A stretch of DNA of 64,000 nucleotides. It comes from Neoechinorhynchus agilis (Eukaryota; Acanthocephala). The translations under genes and the position numbers were made by a program. This document shows positions 55,513 to 64,000 of this stretch, piece by piece. The stretch covers positions 3,224,001-3,288,000 of the forward strand of contig CM121341.1 in the NCBI GenBank assembly GCA_051530055.1, in the 5' to 3' direction. Within the stretch, counting starts at the first letter, position 1; each line of letters starts with the position of its first letter. The notes under the pieces are model-generated. The model saw nothing but the letters and a program-made list of their open reading frames with translations. It searched no databases and had not been told where the DNA came from.

Positions 55513-58398
55513 ATGCGTTTACATTACTTTGTTTCCGTAAATTTAAACAAACAGAAAAGCATTTCAGATCTTTTGCGAAAGATGGAAATAAAGAATGTAC
55601 CGCATTTCGAAATTTTGGCATATGAACCAGGTTCATTGTGTGTTGAAGAATGTAAAAAGAACGTTAAAGCTAATCCTTTATCTTATGATGCACTGATCAG
55701 TCTTGCTTATACTTATGCTGCGCAGCGAAGTTATCCTGAATCAATTGAAACTTACATTACAGCAATGGAAATCGATCCAACGAGGTTTGATGCGCCAATG
55801 TTGCTCGGGAATTTGTACAAAGGTCTGGGCGAGTTAGAAAAGGCCAGGAAATGCTTTAAGAAAATTGTAAAAATCGATAGCTCGTACGCACCTGCATGGA
55901 ATAATATAGGATGCATTTTACAACTGCAAGGAAAAATAGATAAAAGTATTTGTAATTTCGAAGAAGCCTCAAAACAAAATCCTCAAAGTGTAAAAGCATT
56001 CCTTAACCTTGGAAAAGCTTTAAAAATTAAAGGATTATGCACAAATGCGGAAATAGCATACAGAAATGCGCTCAAAATTGAACCACTGAATGAAGATGCA
56101 ATCATCAGTATAGCTGCCTCAGAATTCAAACTGGTAAAAATGAAACAAATAGTAGAAACGTGTTCACGAAGTTTAAAGTCAAATACTTGGAATATATTAT
56201 ATTCACTTGGCCAGGAATTACTACAATTGGGTGAAAATGACCAAGCGGAGGTATGCTTTTTTGCGGCATCAAACGAAGATCCAACGGATCCCCTTTCACT
56301 CATTGAACTCGGTTATAGAAAAAGCGAAATAGGACTAACTGAAGAAGCAAAGGCACTATACCGACGAGCTCTAACTGTCAGTCCAAATAGTGGTCTACCG
56401 CATGGCTATATTGCAGAATTATTGCTGATGCAAAGAAATGGACATGCAAAGGAGATCCTAAAGCATTGCAGGAGGTTTGTCAATTTAGAACCAAATTCGT
56501 CCATAGCACATTTCATCCACGGACAAGCTCTCGAGATACTTAAGAATGATTTTCATGGAGCAATAGATTGCTATAAGCGAGCCATTGAAAACGATAAGAC
56601 ATGCTTCGAAGCTTATCTTCACATGGCGGATATATTGGTTTATGAGGACCGTGTTAGCGATGCCGTGGACGTCCTTAAGAAATTACTAAGTGTTCGAGGG
56701 AAGGTCGTGAAGGTGATTTGTAATTGTGCATCGCTTCTTCGATCAAATTGCGATTGGAAAGATTTCCACGAAATGGAAAAAGTGCTTAAGAAGATTGCGC
56801 GAAAACAACTTGGTAAAGACGGGATACCAGCTCCTGGCAGAAAGATTGCTGAAGATTTTCCAGTGCAACCAAAACATTCACTCATGTACTCATTTGAACG
56901 ATGGGAACGAAAGGAGATCGCAGCAGAACATGCGAGAACGTGTTTATTGCGTTTGTATCATGCTGGTAATCCTCAGTTTGAACACTGCCCACAAGCTCGG
57001 CAAGCGAGAAAGGATAAATATATTAGGATTGGCTATATCTCGACCAATTTTCGAAACCATGCTGCAACCCATTTAATGCAAAGTATCCCAATGATGCATA
57101 ATCGAAACCGCTTTAAAATATATTGCTATGCCTTGAATTCAAGCGATGGTTCCACGTTTAGATCTATGATCGAAACCGAAGCTGATCATTTCTACGATTT
57201 TTCAAAGGAAAAAATTGCCGACGCTGCCGAAGTCATTCACTCCAATAAAATAGATATCCTCGTCGACATGAATGGCCATAAAACTGGATCGAAAATTCAG
57301 ATATTAGCGATGCGTCCTGCTCCAATACAAGTACTGTGGCTCGGATATCCAAACACAAGTGGAGCATCGTTTATGGACTATTTTATCACCGACGCAGTTG
57401 CCAGTCCTCTCAAATATGCGGATCAATTCAGCGAAAAGATGGCATATATGCCGAATTCCTTTTTTATCGGGGATCACAAACAAATGTTTCCCCATCTTGA
57501 AGAAAAACTTGTAATGAAAATAACGGGACTGGATAAACAGAGTGCTCAAAAAGCTTCTCCGACGGACACCAACTTTATAATTAATATACCACCGCCAGTT
57601 GTGACTCTTAAGGATTACATATTGCCAGGGGAGGTACATTATTCGCCATTTGATACGATTAACGTGGTCATTGGATCAGATATGGTTCCGGTTCAAGTTA
57701 AATATACTCCGCAGCAAGGCCAGGAGGCCTCCGGCCAAAAGGTTCCCTCTTTTCCTCTTCTAACGCAGCGATCGACTTATGGTATTCCAGACGATGCATT
57801 CGTATTCTGTAATTTCAATCAATGTTACAAATTTGATATGGAAACGATGGAGGCATGGAGCCGTATTCTTAAATCCGTCTCCAATAGTGTCTTATGGTTA
57901 CAACGGAGAAGTAAATGTGCCAAAGAAAACATCATCAAGTTCTTTACTGAACGCAGCATCGATAAAAATCGCTTAATATTCACTGGTTTTCTACCAAAAG
58001 AGATTCACGTTAGGCGAGGACAACTCGCAGACCTGTGTCTCGATTCCCCAAGTTTCAACGGACACACAACTGGGATGGACATTTTATGGGCTGGAACACC
58101 AATCATAACTTTTCCTATGGATACTTTAGCAAGTAGAGTAGCTGCGTCCCAGCTTACAGCACTCGGTTGCATAGAGCTCATAGCCAATTCGCTTGATGAA
58201 TACGAGAAAATCGCAATCAGACTAGCTACGAACCAAGAGGAATTTGCATACATTCGTCAGAAAGTCTTAAAAGCTCGACTAACTTCAACCTTGTTCGATG
58301 TACGCACATATACTCAAAATCTCGAGAAACTTTACGAGCGAATGTACCAAAGATTCGTAAATCAATCAAAACTGGACCATATACTAACCGTCGATTAA
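55513..58398 (+). CDS. OGT: O-GlcNAc transferase (OGT), intronless
   Basis: 961 residues in one exon. Transfers GlcNAc from UDP-GlcNAc to Ser/Thr of nuclear and cytosolic proteins. About 11 tetratricopeptide repeats fill residues 40-430 (for example YAPAWNNIGCILQLQGKIDK). Then the N-catalytic lobe: IRIGYISTNFRNHAATHLMQ with His516 (equivalent to human His498), MRPAPIQVLWLGYPNTSGAS, SEKMAYMPNSFFIGDH. The intervening domain is divergent. The C-lobe has FVFCNFNQCYKFD with Lys773 (human Lys842), KEIHVRRGQLADLCLDSP, FNGHTTGMDILWAGTPIITF and SRVAASQLTALGC. All key residues are present, so it is probably active. Human OGT has 1046 residues. Absence of introns next to intron-rich genes suggests retroposition or intron loss. 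AATAAT/AATAAA lies near 58441. Confidence 0.95.
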   Translation: MRLHYFVSVNLNKQKSISDLLRKMEIKNVPHFEILAYEPGSLCVEECKKNVKANPLSYDALISLAYTYAAQRSYPESIETYITAMEIDPTRFDAPMLLGNLYKGLGELEKARKCFKKIVKIDSSYAPAWNNIGCILQLQGKIDKSICNFEEASKQNPQSVKAFLNLGKALKIKGLCTNAEIAYRNALKIEPLNEDAIISIAASEFKLVKMKQIVETCSRSLKSNTWNILYSLGQELLQLGENDQAEVCFFAASNEDPTDPLSLIELGYRKSEIGLTEEAKALYRRALTVSPNSGLPHGYIAELLLMQRNGHAKEILKHCRRFVNLEPNSSIAHFIHGQALEILKNDFHGAIDCYKRAIENDKTCFEAYLHMADILVYEDRVSDAVDVLKKLLSVRGKVVKVICNCASLLRSNCDWKDFHEMEKVLKKIARKQLGKDGIPAPGRKIAEDFPVQPKHSLMYSFERWERKEIAAEHARTCLLRLYHAGNPQFEHCPQARQARKDKYIRIGYISTNFRNHAATHLMQSIPMMHNRNRFKIYCYALNSSDGSTFRSMIETEADHFYDFSKEKIADAAEVIHSNKIDILVDMNGHKTGSKIQILAMRPAPIQVLWLGYPNTSGASFMDYFITDAVASPLKYADQFSEKMAYMPNSFFIGDHKQMFPHLEEKLVMKITGLDKQSAQKASPTDTNFIINIPPPVVTLKDYILPGEVHYSPFDTINVVIGSDMVPVQVKYTPQQGQEASGQKVPSFPLLTQRSTYGIPDDAFVFCNFNQCYKFDMETMEAWSRILKSVSNSVLWLQRRSKCAKENIIKFFTERSIDKNRLIFTGFLPKEIHVRRGQLADLCLDSPSFNGHTTGMDILWAGTPIITFPMDTLASRVAASQLTALGCIELIANSLDEYEKIAIRLATNQEEFAYIRQKVLKARLTSTLFDVRTYTQNLEKLYERMYQRFVNQSKLDHILTVD

Positions 58399-58617
58399 AG
58401 CGGCTGGAATGTAAAATGAGTTTGCACTAGTAAAATACCAAAATAATAAATATTTGTTGGTATGTTTAAAGATGGAATTATTCATGGTTGTTTCTAGTGG
58501 GAAATTGAAGGAAGCTTATAAAATCCGATATTTCATCACAATCTTGTGTCTTTATTAAGGGATAATTGAATTCAAAGTGTACTTAGATTAAATTTAAAGT
58601 CTGCCTTACTTCCCAGT

Positions 58618-58890
58618 CTACTGTTTCAACCTCGTTATAGAGAATATGGCCTCAATTTTAACGCGATCCCATTTGAATTCACTTAACGCCGAAAATAGTG
58701 GCATTGTCGATTTCCATAAAGTGGTCGTTTCGCTAAAAAATTGTTGAATATTCCGGAAGTAGCATTCGGTACCTCTTTTTAGAGCATATTTTTGTTCTTT
58801 GGTTCTTCTTTCCAAATTGTTTGTTTGGCAAACATAAGATTTGGTGCATTCGGTGCAGAGAATTCTGTACACCATATATTTGCCCCTTTC
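58618..58890 (-). mobile_element. PLE GIY-YIG fragment, third family
   Basis: MVYRILCTECTKSYVCQTNN followed by LERRTKEQKYALKRG matches the GIY-YIG start (VY-I-C..C...Y+.QT..L..R...H) but is diverged from the other PLE copies. Only the nuclease start is recognisable. The hairpin at 59.02-59.10 kb lies on its upstream side. Confidence 0.6.
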
Positions 58891-59019
58891 TTCATCTCAT
58901 TTCTTCACCATTAGACTAAGCTATTTAGCTTTCCTCGCTTAGATACAACTACAATCTAGGCCTTTGGACACGGATCATTTAATCAGATTGTTAATTGTAG
59001 TAAATAACTTTTCGCCGAC

Positions 59020-59105
59020 GAATGGTGGACTTACGAAGGGATAAAGGCACAAAATTGTGCCGAAATATCGGATTTGATAAAATTCCTTCAACTTTTCCAC
59101 CATTA
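59020..59105 (+). repeat. Structured hairpin repeat with GAAATATC
   Basis: TGGTGGA (59023-59029) pairs with TCCACCA (59096-59102), GAAGG (59035-59039) with CCTTC (59085-59089), and GGCACA with TGTGCC (59046-59061). GAAATATC follows the inner stem. The layout imitates a hammerhead (helix I, core, helix II, GAAA) but the CUGAUGA position reads GGGATAA, so the core is not conserved. Confidence 0.65.
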
Positions 59106-59314
59106 AAACAAATAATTATTAGTATACTCTTGCGCGGAAAATAAAAATTGGATCACGGAGGTCCTCATGTATTGCATCAATGATTTAAAATGATTTGAAA
59201 TTGCTACGGAATATCATGCATGATAATTCCACATAATCGAAGGACACAAAATCAAAACAACCTTTTTGATCAAATCAGTCTATCTTAGTCACATCTCCGA
59301 GCGACTACAAATGT

Positions 59315-60445
59315 TTAGAAGCACTTTCTGTGGACAATCGAAGGTCCGCTTTCGTCGTATTCCTCCTTTGAAATCCACATTGATTGGAACGTTGACAATG
59401 AAGCAAGAATAGATCCACCGATCCATACAGAGTATTTACGTTCAGGTGGGGCGATAATCTTAATTTTGATTGTGCTTGGCGCAAGAGCAGTCATTTCCTT
59501 TTGCATTCGATCAGCAATACCCGGGTACATGCTACTACCTCCCGAAAGGACGGTATTAGCATAAAGATCTTTGCGGATATCAATATCACATCGCATTATT
59601 GAGTTAAAAGTAGTTTCATGAACTCCAAGGATTTCCATTCCTACAAACGAAGGTTGGAACAATGCTTCAGGACAACGGAATCTCTCGTTTCCAATGCTGA
59701 TCACTTGACCATCAGGAAGTTCGTAACTCTTTTCAATCGAGGACGAACTTGCGGCAATAGCCAATTCTTGTTCAAAATCCAGCGCCACATAACACAGTTT
59801 CTCCTTGATATCTCTCACGATTTCCCGTTCTGCCGATGAGACAAAGGCATAACCGTGTTCCATCATGATTTTCATCATGTATTCGGTCAATTCCCGTCCA
59901 GCGACGTCCAGACGGAGAATGGCATGAGGAAGGGCGTATCCTTCGTAGATGGGAACTGTATGAGTTACACCGTCCCCAGAGTCCAGAACAACTCCGGTTG
60001 TTCGCCCTGAGGCGTATAAAGAAAGGACGGCCTGAATGGCCACGTACATGGCCGGTGAATTGAAAGTCTCGAACATGATTTGAGTCATCTTTTCTCTGTT
60101 CACTTTTGGGTTCAATGGAGACTCAGTCTGAAGAGTAGGATGCTCTTCTGGAGCAACTCGGAGTTCATTGTAAAAAGTATGATGCCATACTTTCTCCATA
60201 TCATCCCAGTTTGTAATGATGCCATGCTCAACTGGATACTTTAGCGTCAATATTCCTCTCTTGCTCTGAGCTTCATCTCCAACATAAGAGTCCTTTTGTC
60301 CCATTCCGACCATCACTGCCTGGTATTTGGGCCGTCCAACGATTGACGGAAACACGACACGAGGAGCATCGTCCCCGGCGAATCCGGCCTTGCACATACC
60401 CGATCCATTGTCAATCACGACTGCTGCGACCTCGTCTTCTGCCAT
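59315..60445 (-). CDS. Actin, intronless
   Basis: 376 residues, the standard length. Conserved blocks: [93 protein letters not shown], and a C-terminus ending IVHRKCF. Polymerises into filaments and binds ATP through the DNGSG and DSGDGV loops. Several substitutions at usually fixed sites (for example [14 protein letters not shown] for TEAPLNPK, and [10 protein letters not shown]) show it is a derived cytoplasmic-type copy. No introns. A CArG box and TATA box lie upstream. Confidence 0.97.
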   Translation of the reverse strand: MAEDEVAAVVIDNGSGMCKAGFAGDDAPRVVFPSIVGRPKYQAVMVGMGQKDSYVGDEAQSKRGILTLKYPVEHGIITNWDDMEKVWHHTFYNELRVAPEEHPTLQTESPLNPKVNREKMTQIMFETFNSPAMYVAIQAVLSLYASGRTTGVVLDSGDGVTHTVPIYEGYALPHAILRLDVAGRELTEYMMKIMMEHGYAFVSSAEREIVRDIKEKLCYVALDFEQELAIAASSSSIEKSYELPDGQVISIGNERFRCPEALFQPSFVGMEILGVHETTFNSIMRCDIDIRKDLYANTVLSGGSSMYPGIADRMQKEMTALAPSTIKIKIIAPPERKYSVWIGGSILASLSTFQSMWISKEEYDESGPSIVHRKCF

Positions 60446-60487
60446 TGAATCAAAACGCTTCGGTGTGGATTGGAAACATCGGTTGCT

Positions 60488-60496
60488 TTTATATGG
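60488..60496 (-). promoter_or_regulatory. TATA box of actin
   Basis: On the minus strand, CCATATAAAAG covers 60496-60486, about 45-50 nt upstream of the actin ATG at 60445. Confidence 0.55.
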
Positions 60497-60539
60497 CTTT
60501 TGTGCATAATTAATGGCAACTCACATGAAGAAGATTTTT

Positions 60540-60549
60540 CCTTATAAGG
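60540..60549 (-). promoter_or_regulatory. CArG box (SRF site) upstream of actin
   Basis: CCTTATAAGG is a perfect, palindromic CC(A/T)6GG serum-response-factor site about 95-105 nt upstream of the actin start codon, where animal actin promoters commonly carry one. Confidence 0.7.
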
Positions 60550-60559
60550 AAATCCGAGT

Positions 60560-61060
60560 TTCTCCGCCTCCACACAGAGGAAAGATTTTCTATCCTTACC
60601 CCTTTTTCGCATTTTTTGCGCCTGGGCTACGGGGAATTTGACTCGCGTATATCGAAATCTATTTTATGAACACGAAAACTCGAAGAAATAAGGTAGTCAA
60701 TAAACGATTTGTGGACTTTAAAGATTTAGAAACCTGAAAATGCCGATAGGCGCATTTCCAAGTTGGATTGCAAAAAACGCAAAGCATTCAACAGACGATA
60801 TAAAAATGAGGAAAAGATGCTAATTTTTTTTGATCGCATCTTCGTTAAATCGAATATCGTGATTTTATCTGATTACAAAATAAAATCTATAATCAGGTAT
60901 TACTCTCTAAACCCTTGAAAAGTTTATAGTAGAACAATAAACGTACCGTACAATTTATTTTCCTTTTAATTTGGAAATATGATTTTTTAGAAGAAATAAA
61001 ATATATTTCTTTAAAAGTAATTTTGTTCTATTTTTACATTACATTAGGCCCATTACATGT
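60560..61060. other. Intergenic, AT-rich
   Basis: No gene or repeat recognised beyond the actin promoter. Confidence 0.4.
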
Positions 61061-61064
61061 CATT

Positions 61065-61555
61065 TGGATGCTGGCTGCGGTCCCACGCTGGACCGCCAGA
61101 CTCAAGTTTTGTCTCAAGAAAGTGATTGACTGCAGCTCTTTCGTCACACTCGCGATACGTCGCCCAGTTCAATCACGAATTCCGTTGCGGCCTTTCCAAA
61201 TGCCCCGTAAGTCTCTACTCCGAAAGGCAGGAACAAAAACTGAGAGGCTAATTCATGATACTTCACGGTCTTACGTTCCTCCGCTCTCGTTGCCGCGGCT
61301 CCTGCGCCTAATTTAGCGGTCGTTATATTGCTGTTTGCCAGCGCATCGACGCATGCTGCGTTCCATATAAGGCATCCGCCACGTGACCAGGGAAAGACCG
61401 TTACCCCGTCAGGACGTTTCCCGTCTGAGAGGTAGAGATTATTTGGCTCCAGGATGCAGGGCACCTGAATCTATCCAAGCGCTGGACTTATGATGGCATT
61501 GATTTCAGCATGACGGGGAAAACGTCCTGCGGACCGCTTATCCATAAAATTAATA
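61065..61555 (-). mobile_element. R2-like LINE nuclease fragment (copy 7)
   Basis: The minus strand encodes ILEPNNLYLSDGKRPDGVTV, FPWSRGGCLIWNAACVDALA, LFLPFGVETYGAFGKAATEF and LRQNLSLAVQRGTAAS, the C-terminal nuclease of the R2-like family. The catalytic-region Asp of LLWDATCVD is replaced by Asn (WNAACVD). 5' truncated. Confidence 0.8.
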
Positions 61556-62150
61556 TCATAAACCGTTAATTTGAGCCCGTTGCCGAGTAAAAAGTACACT
61601 TGTTTTTATCTAATAGTAAATAGACAATCGCGTAAATAAGTTTAATAAAAAATCTATCTCCGTTTCTAGTATGGCAAGAGCCTGAGTAAAGTTTTTTAGA
61701 AGCAGAGCTTTAATTTCCCTCAGTTAATATTGACACCTCCTTGTTTTATTTTTTCAAATAGCGTTGCTTAAGAAATAAATCCGCTTGATTCGAGTGATAT
61801 TTTCGATTATTCTTCAATAGCGATTATGTATTTTTATATTGTTGGGTTCGTGTTAAGCTTAGTAGTAGAGTTGCGTTTCCAAACTATGGGTAGATAATGT
61901 CGATCACCGATTTACTGCTATCAATCAAAATAAGGCGAAATTTCGTGGACGCAAAACCCAATATCAATGAGATGCCACAAGAATCGCGATTCGAAACCAT
62001 CTTTGTCTTATTTCCAAGATATCGGATTACGAATCTTGCGATATTAATTATAGAAATTTGCTGGAAGCGTATGAACGAATTCCAGATGAATCAAGACGAA
62101 TAATTTTCAGAACCTTACCCACGGAAGTTGCATTTTGGTTCTAATGTTTA
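61556..62150. other. Intergenic with small open frame
   Basis: A 68-codon frame at 61897 is AT-rich and ends with ILIIEICWKRMNEFQMNQDE, part of which (LAILIIEIC) recurs as LAILIIKIC at 62906-62932. This is a short shared sequence, not a supported gene. Confidence 0.35.
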
Positions 62151-62905
62151 AGCAGAGATTGCCAATCTTCAACCGAAACTTTCGGTACTGTGCTAACGAG
62201 TTGATGAATCATCTTCACAAGAGGCTCTGTTTCTCATCAAGAACATACTCTTTATTCCAAAATTGCTGTATAAGCTGTGCATAGCACCCTTTTTAGACAT
62301 AAAGATAAGCTGACAAAATTAGACGAGCAGCCGATATTTCTCTGCCAGCTTATTTGGGATCGTATGAAGAAAGCCGCAAAATAGCTAAATTCGTTTTTGG
62401 CGAGAATTACACTTTGGATGAAGATTTCGTGGAGGCGCTTTATCTTTGATGTGGAAATTTATTTAGCGAGCAGGTACCCGTCAATGGTTGCAAAGAATCA
62501 GTTTGGGACTCACCCCTCGTAGCGAGAATTCACAACTCTTTAATTTCAGATTCTCGTGACCTGGTGAACCGAACTCGATTGGCGGCAGTCTCTACAAGAG
62601 AATCCGGTGCTTGGCTCAGCTATCCCAATCGCTTCTATGGGCACCCTTCTCTCCAACGGGACAGTAAGGATTGCAGTGTCCCTGAGACTCGGGGTACCGA
62701 TGTGCGCATCGCATCGCTGCCGTTACGGAGCGACCATGGAATAACCGGGATGCCATGGTATCGTCTGTCGGCAATCAGCCGGCAGGTACTCACGGCACGC
62801 CGAAGTAAACGCAACATCCTAGAGCCGAGCAATCATTGCCGACTCGATGGCTGTGTACCGGACGGTGTCACAGTTTTCCGTGGCGAGGGGAGGAAAAACA
62901 ATCTT
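62150..62905 (+). mobile_element. R2-like LINE fragment, degenerate (copy 8)
   Basis: Plus-strand pieces in order: EALFLIKNILFIPKLLYK, DSPLVARIHNSLISDSRD, NRTRLAAVSTRESGAWL and ILEPSNHCRLDG...PDGVTVF. They follow the family order but need several frame changes, so it is old. About 6630-6956 (minus) is its closest relative in the window. Confidence 0.75.
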
Positions 62906-63049
62906 GCGATATTAATTATAAAAATTTGCTGTGGTGAGACAACGCAGAGATTAGTGCTTAGTTCCAATGTTTAGCTCTTGGACTGCACGTCGCCGAAGCC
63001 GAATGGAATGAATTAATGCATTTCAGGTTACGATACCAGAATTTATTGG

Positions 63050-64000
63050 GCCTCATGGAAAACGGAGCGTAGGAATGGGGAGGTGCGAGGTCAAGGGAGT
63101 ATGAAACGGATTAGGATTACGAGTGTTATGCACTTGTGAAAATAAGAATAAAATGTGCTAAAAATTGTCGTGGTAGGGTTGATAGGCGTTTTGATTGTTT
63201 GATGAAAATAGCATCAAAGCATCTGGTGAGAGGGGGAAAGTAAGCTGTGAAAATTTTGGATGCTCTTCTATGAAACATTTCAAGGCGGCAGATTTTAGAT
63301 TCGGAATGGTTGCAAAAGACGGGATAACCGTAGGTGAGGGATGGTAGGATAAAGAGGAAGAAAAATTTGGAGAGATCGGCTGAAGGGATCTTTGAATGTC
63401 GGAGGTTTTTGAGAAGGTAAATTTTAAAAGTGTTGTGCTTGAGGGAGGGAGCGATGTGCGGGAACCATTTCAAATTTGATTGAAACTGGATACCCAGAAT
63501 TCTTAGGGAAGTTACTCGTATAATATCGTTTAGAAGCTCAAGGTGATTGGTACCGAAATCTTTTGAGTGTGATTTCTTTAGAGGTTAAAGAAAGGGAGAG
63601 GTGGGGTAGTGAATGGGTGATGAGGTGATATCGCCGGCGTATAAGAAGAGTTTAGAACGAGAGGAGGGAGGTTTGAGGTTCTTTAGGAAAATATTAAAGA
63701 GAAGTGGTGAAAGCACCTTGATGGACGCCTTTGGCGAGGGTCATCGAGGAGGTAGCTCGGCATTGAAAGTATTGTTGGCGATTGTGACGATAAGATTCGA
63801 GCCAACGGATCTGCCACAAGTTGAGACCAAAATCGGAGAAGGGCCGGAGAAGGAGTGAATGGTCCACGGAGTCGAAAGCGTTCGATAAATCAAGTTGAAT
63901 GAGACGGGTGACTTTAGAGGGATTACTGTCGAGGTTACTTAAGAGCGTGTTATAAATGCAAAGTACAGCGTCGGTTGCGGAAAATTCAGGTCGAATGCCG
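63050..64000 (-). mobile_element. LINE RT C-terminal half (CR1/Jockey-like), cut by window edge
   Basis: Reading the minus strand from 64000 down gives LIQLDLSNAFDSVDHSLLL-type palm, GVHQGAFTTSLYFLKNLK, LFLYAGDITSS, then LRILGIQFQSNLKWFPHIAP, FFLFILPSLTYGYPVFCNHS and RRASKIFTAYFPPL. The order matches an APE-type LINE RT through to its end near 63126. The catalytic Asp pair reads AGD rather than ADD (one base), so this copy is inactive. It continues beyond the window. Confidence 0.8.

Overview
The window is nuclear DNA from a small-genome invertebrate animal. It is AT-rich and gene-dense, with roughly one host gene per 4-5 kb. Most introns are 41-53 nt, and two are only 26 and 28 nt. The animal identity rests on a CC2D2A (ciliary transition-zone) gene, PRD-class homeobox and forkhead genes, RAMP4/SERP, O-GlcNAc transferase and cytoplasmic actin. 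The exact phylum cannot be fixed from this sequence. Very short introns and high density recall mesozoans such as orthonectids, but that is only a guess.

Layout: 1-3.9 kb holds Penelope-like element (PLE) debris followed by a nearly full-length R2-like non-LTR retrotransposon. A four-exon tetraspan gene follows at 4.5-5.5 kb. From 5.6 to 9.7 kb lie LINE pieces, a nested inverted repeat and a rearranged PLE. CC2D2A (15 exons, 10.4-15.3 kb) converges on MTHFR (minus, 17.3-15.3 kb) with 3' ends about 10 bp apart. The 17.5-22.3 kb stretch is repeats plus a second R2-like lineage. Then come a mitochondrial ribosomal protein mS38 gene (22.6-23.2 kb), a K50 homeobox gene (24.4-25.1 kb), an unrecognised acidic protein (minus, 26-27.4 kb), a 421-bp tandem duplication, and CTU2 (29.7-30.7 kb). 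Two tail-to-tail R2-like copies fill 30.8-34.7 kb.

The right half has TSSC4 (minus, 35 kb), a PLE remnant with long inverted arms, a five-pass membrane protein (minus, 37 kb) and a diacylglycerol kinase (minus, 38.3-39.6 kb). A 34-copy minisatellite occupies 40.5-43.2 kb. RAMP4/SERP (minus, 45 kb) is followed by a 306-bp foldback and four 325-bp tandem repeats. A small secreted protein (minus, 47 kb), a forkhead gene (51-52 kb), LINE and PLE fragments (52-54 kb), an intronless OGT (55.5-58.4 kb) and an intronless actin with a CArG box (minus, 59.3-60.4 kb) complete the genes. The last 3 kb is LINE debris.

The host genes are unrelated housekeeping and developmental functions, and no operon-like pathway is visible. 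The most notable non-genic signal is a hammerhead-ribozyme-like fold on the minus strand at about 53.04-53.08 kb, just downstream of a PLE GIY-YIG remnant. Degenerate relatives of it are scattered through the window. Retroelements are GC-richer than the AT-rich host genes. No tRNA, rRNA or CRISPR array was recognised.
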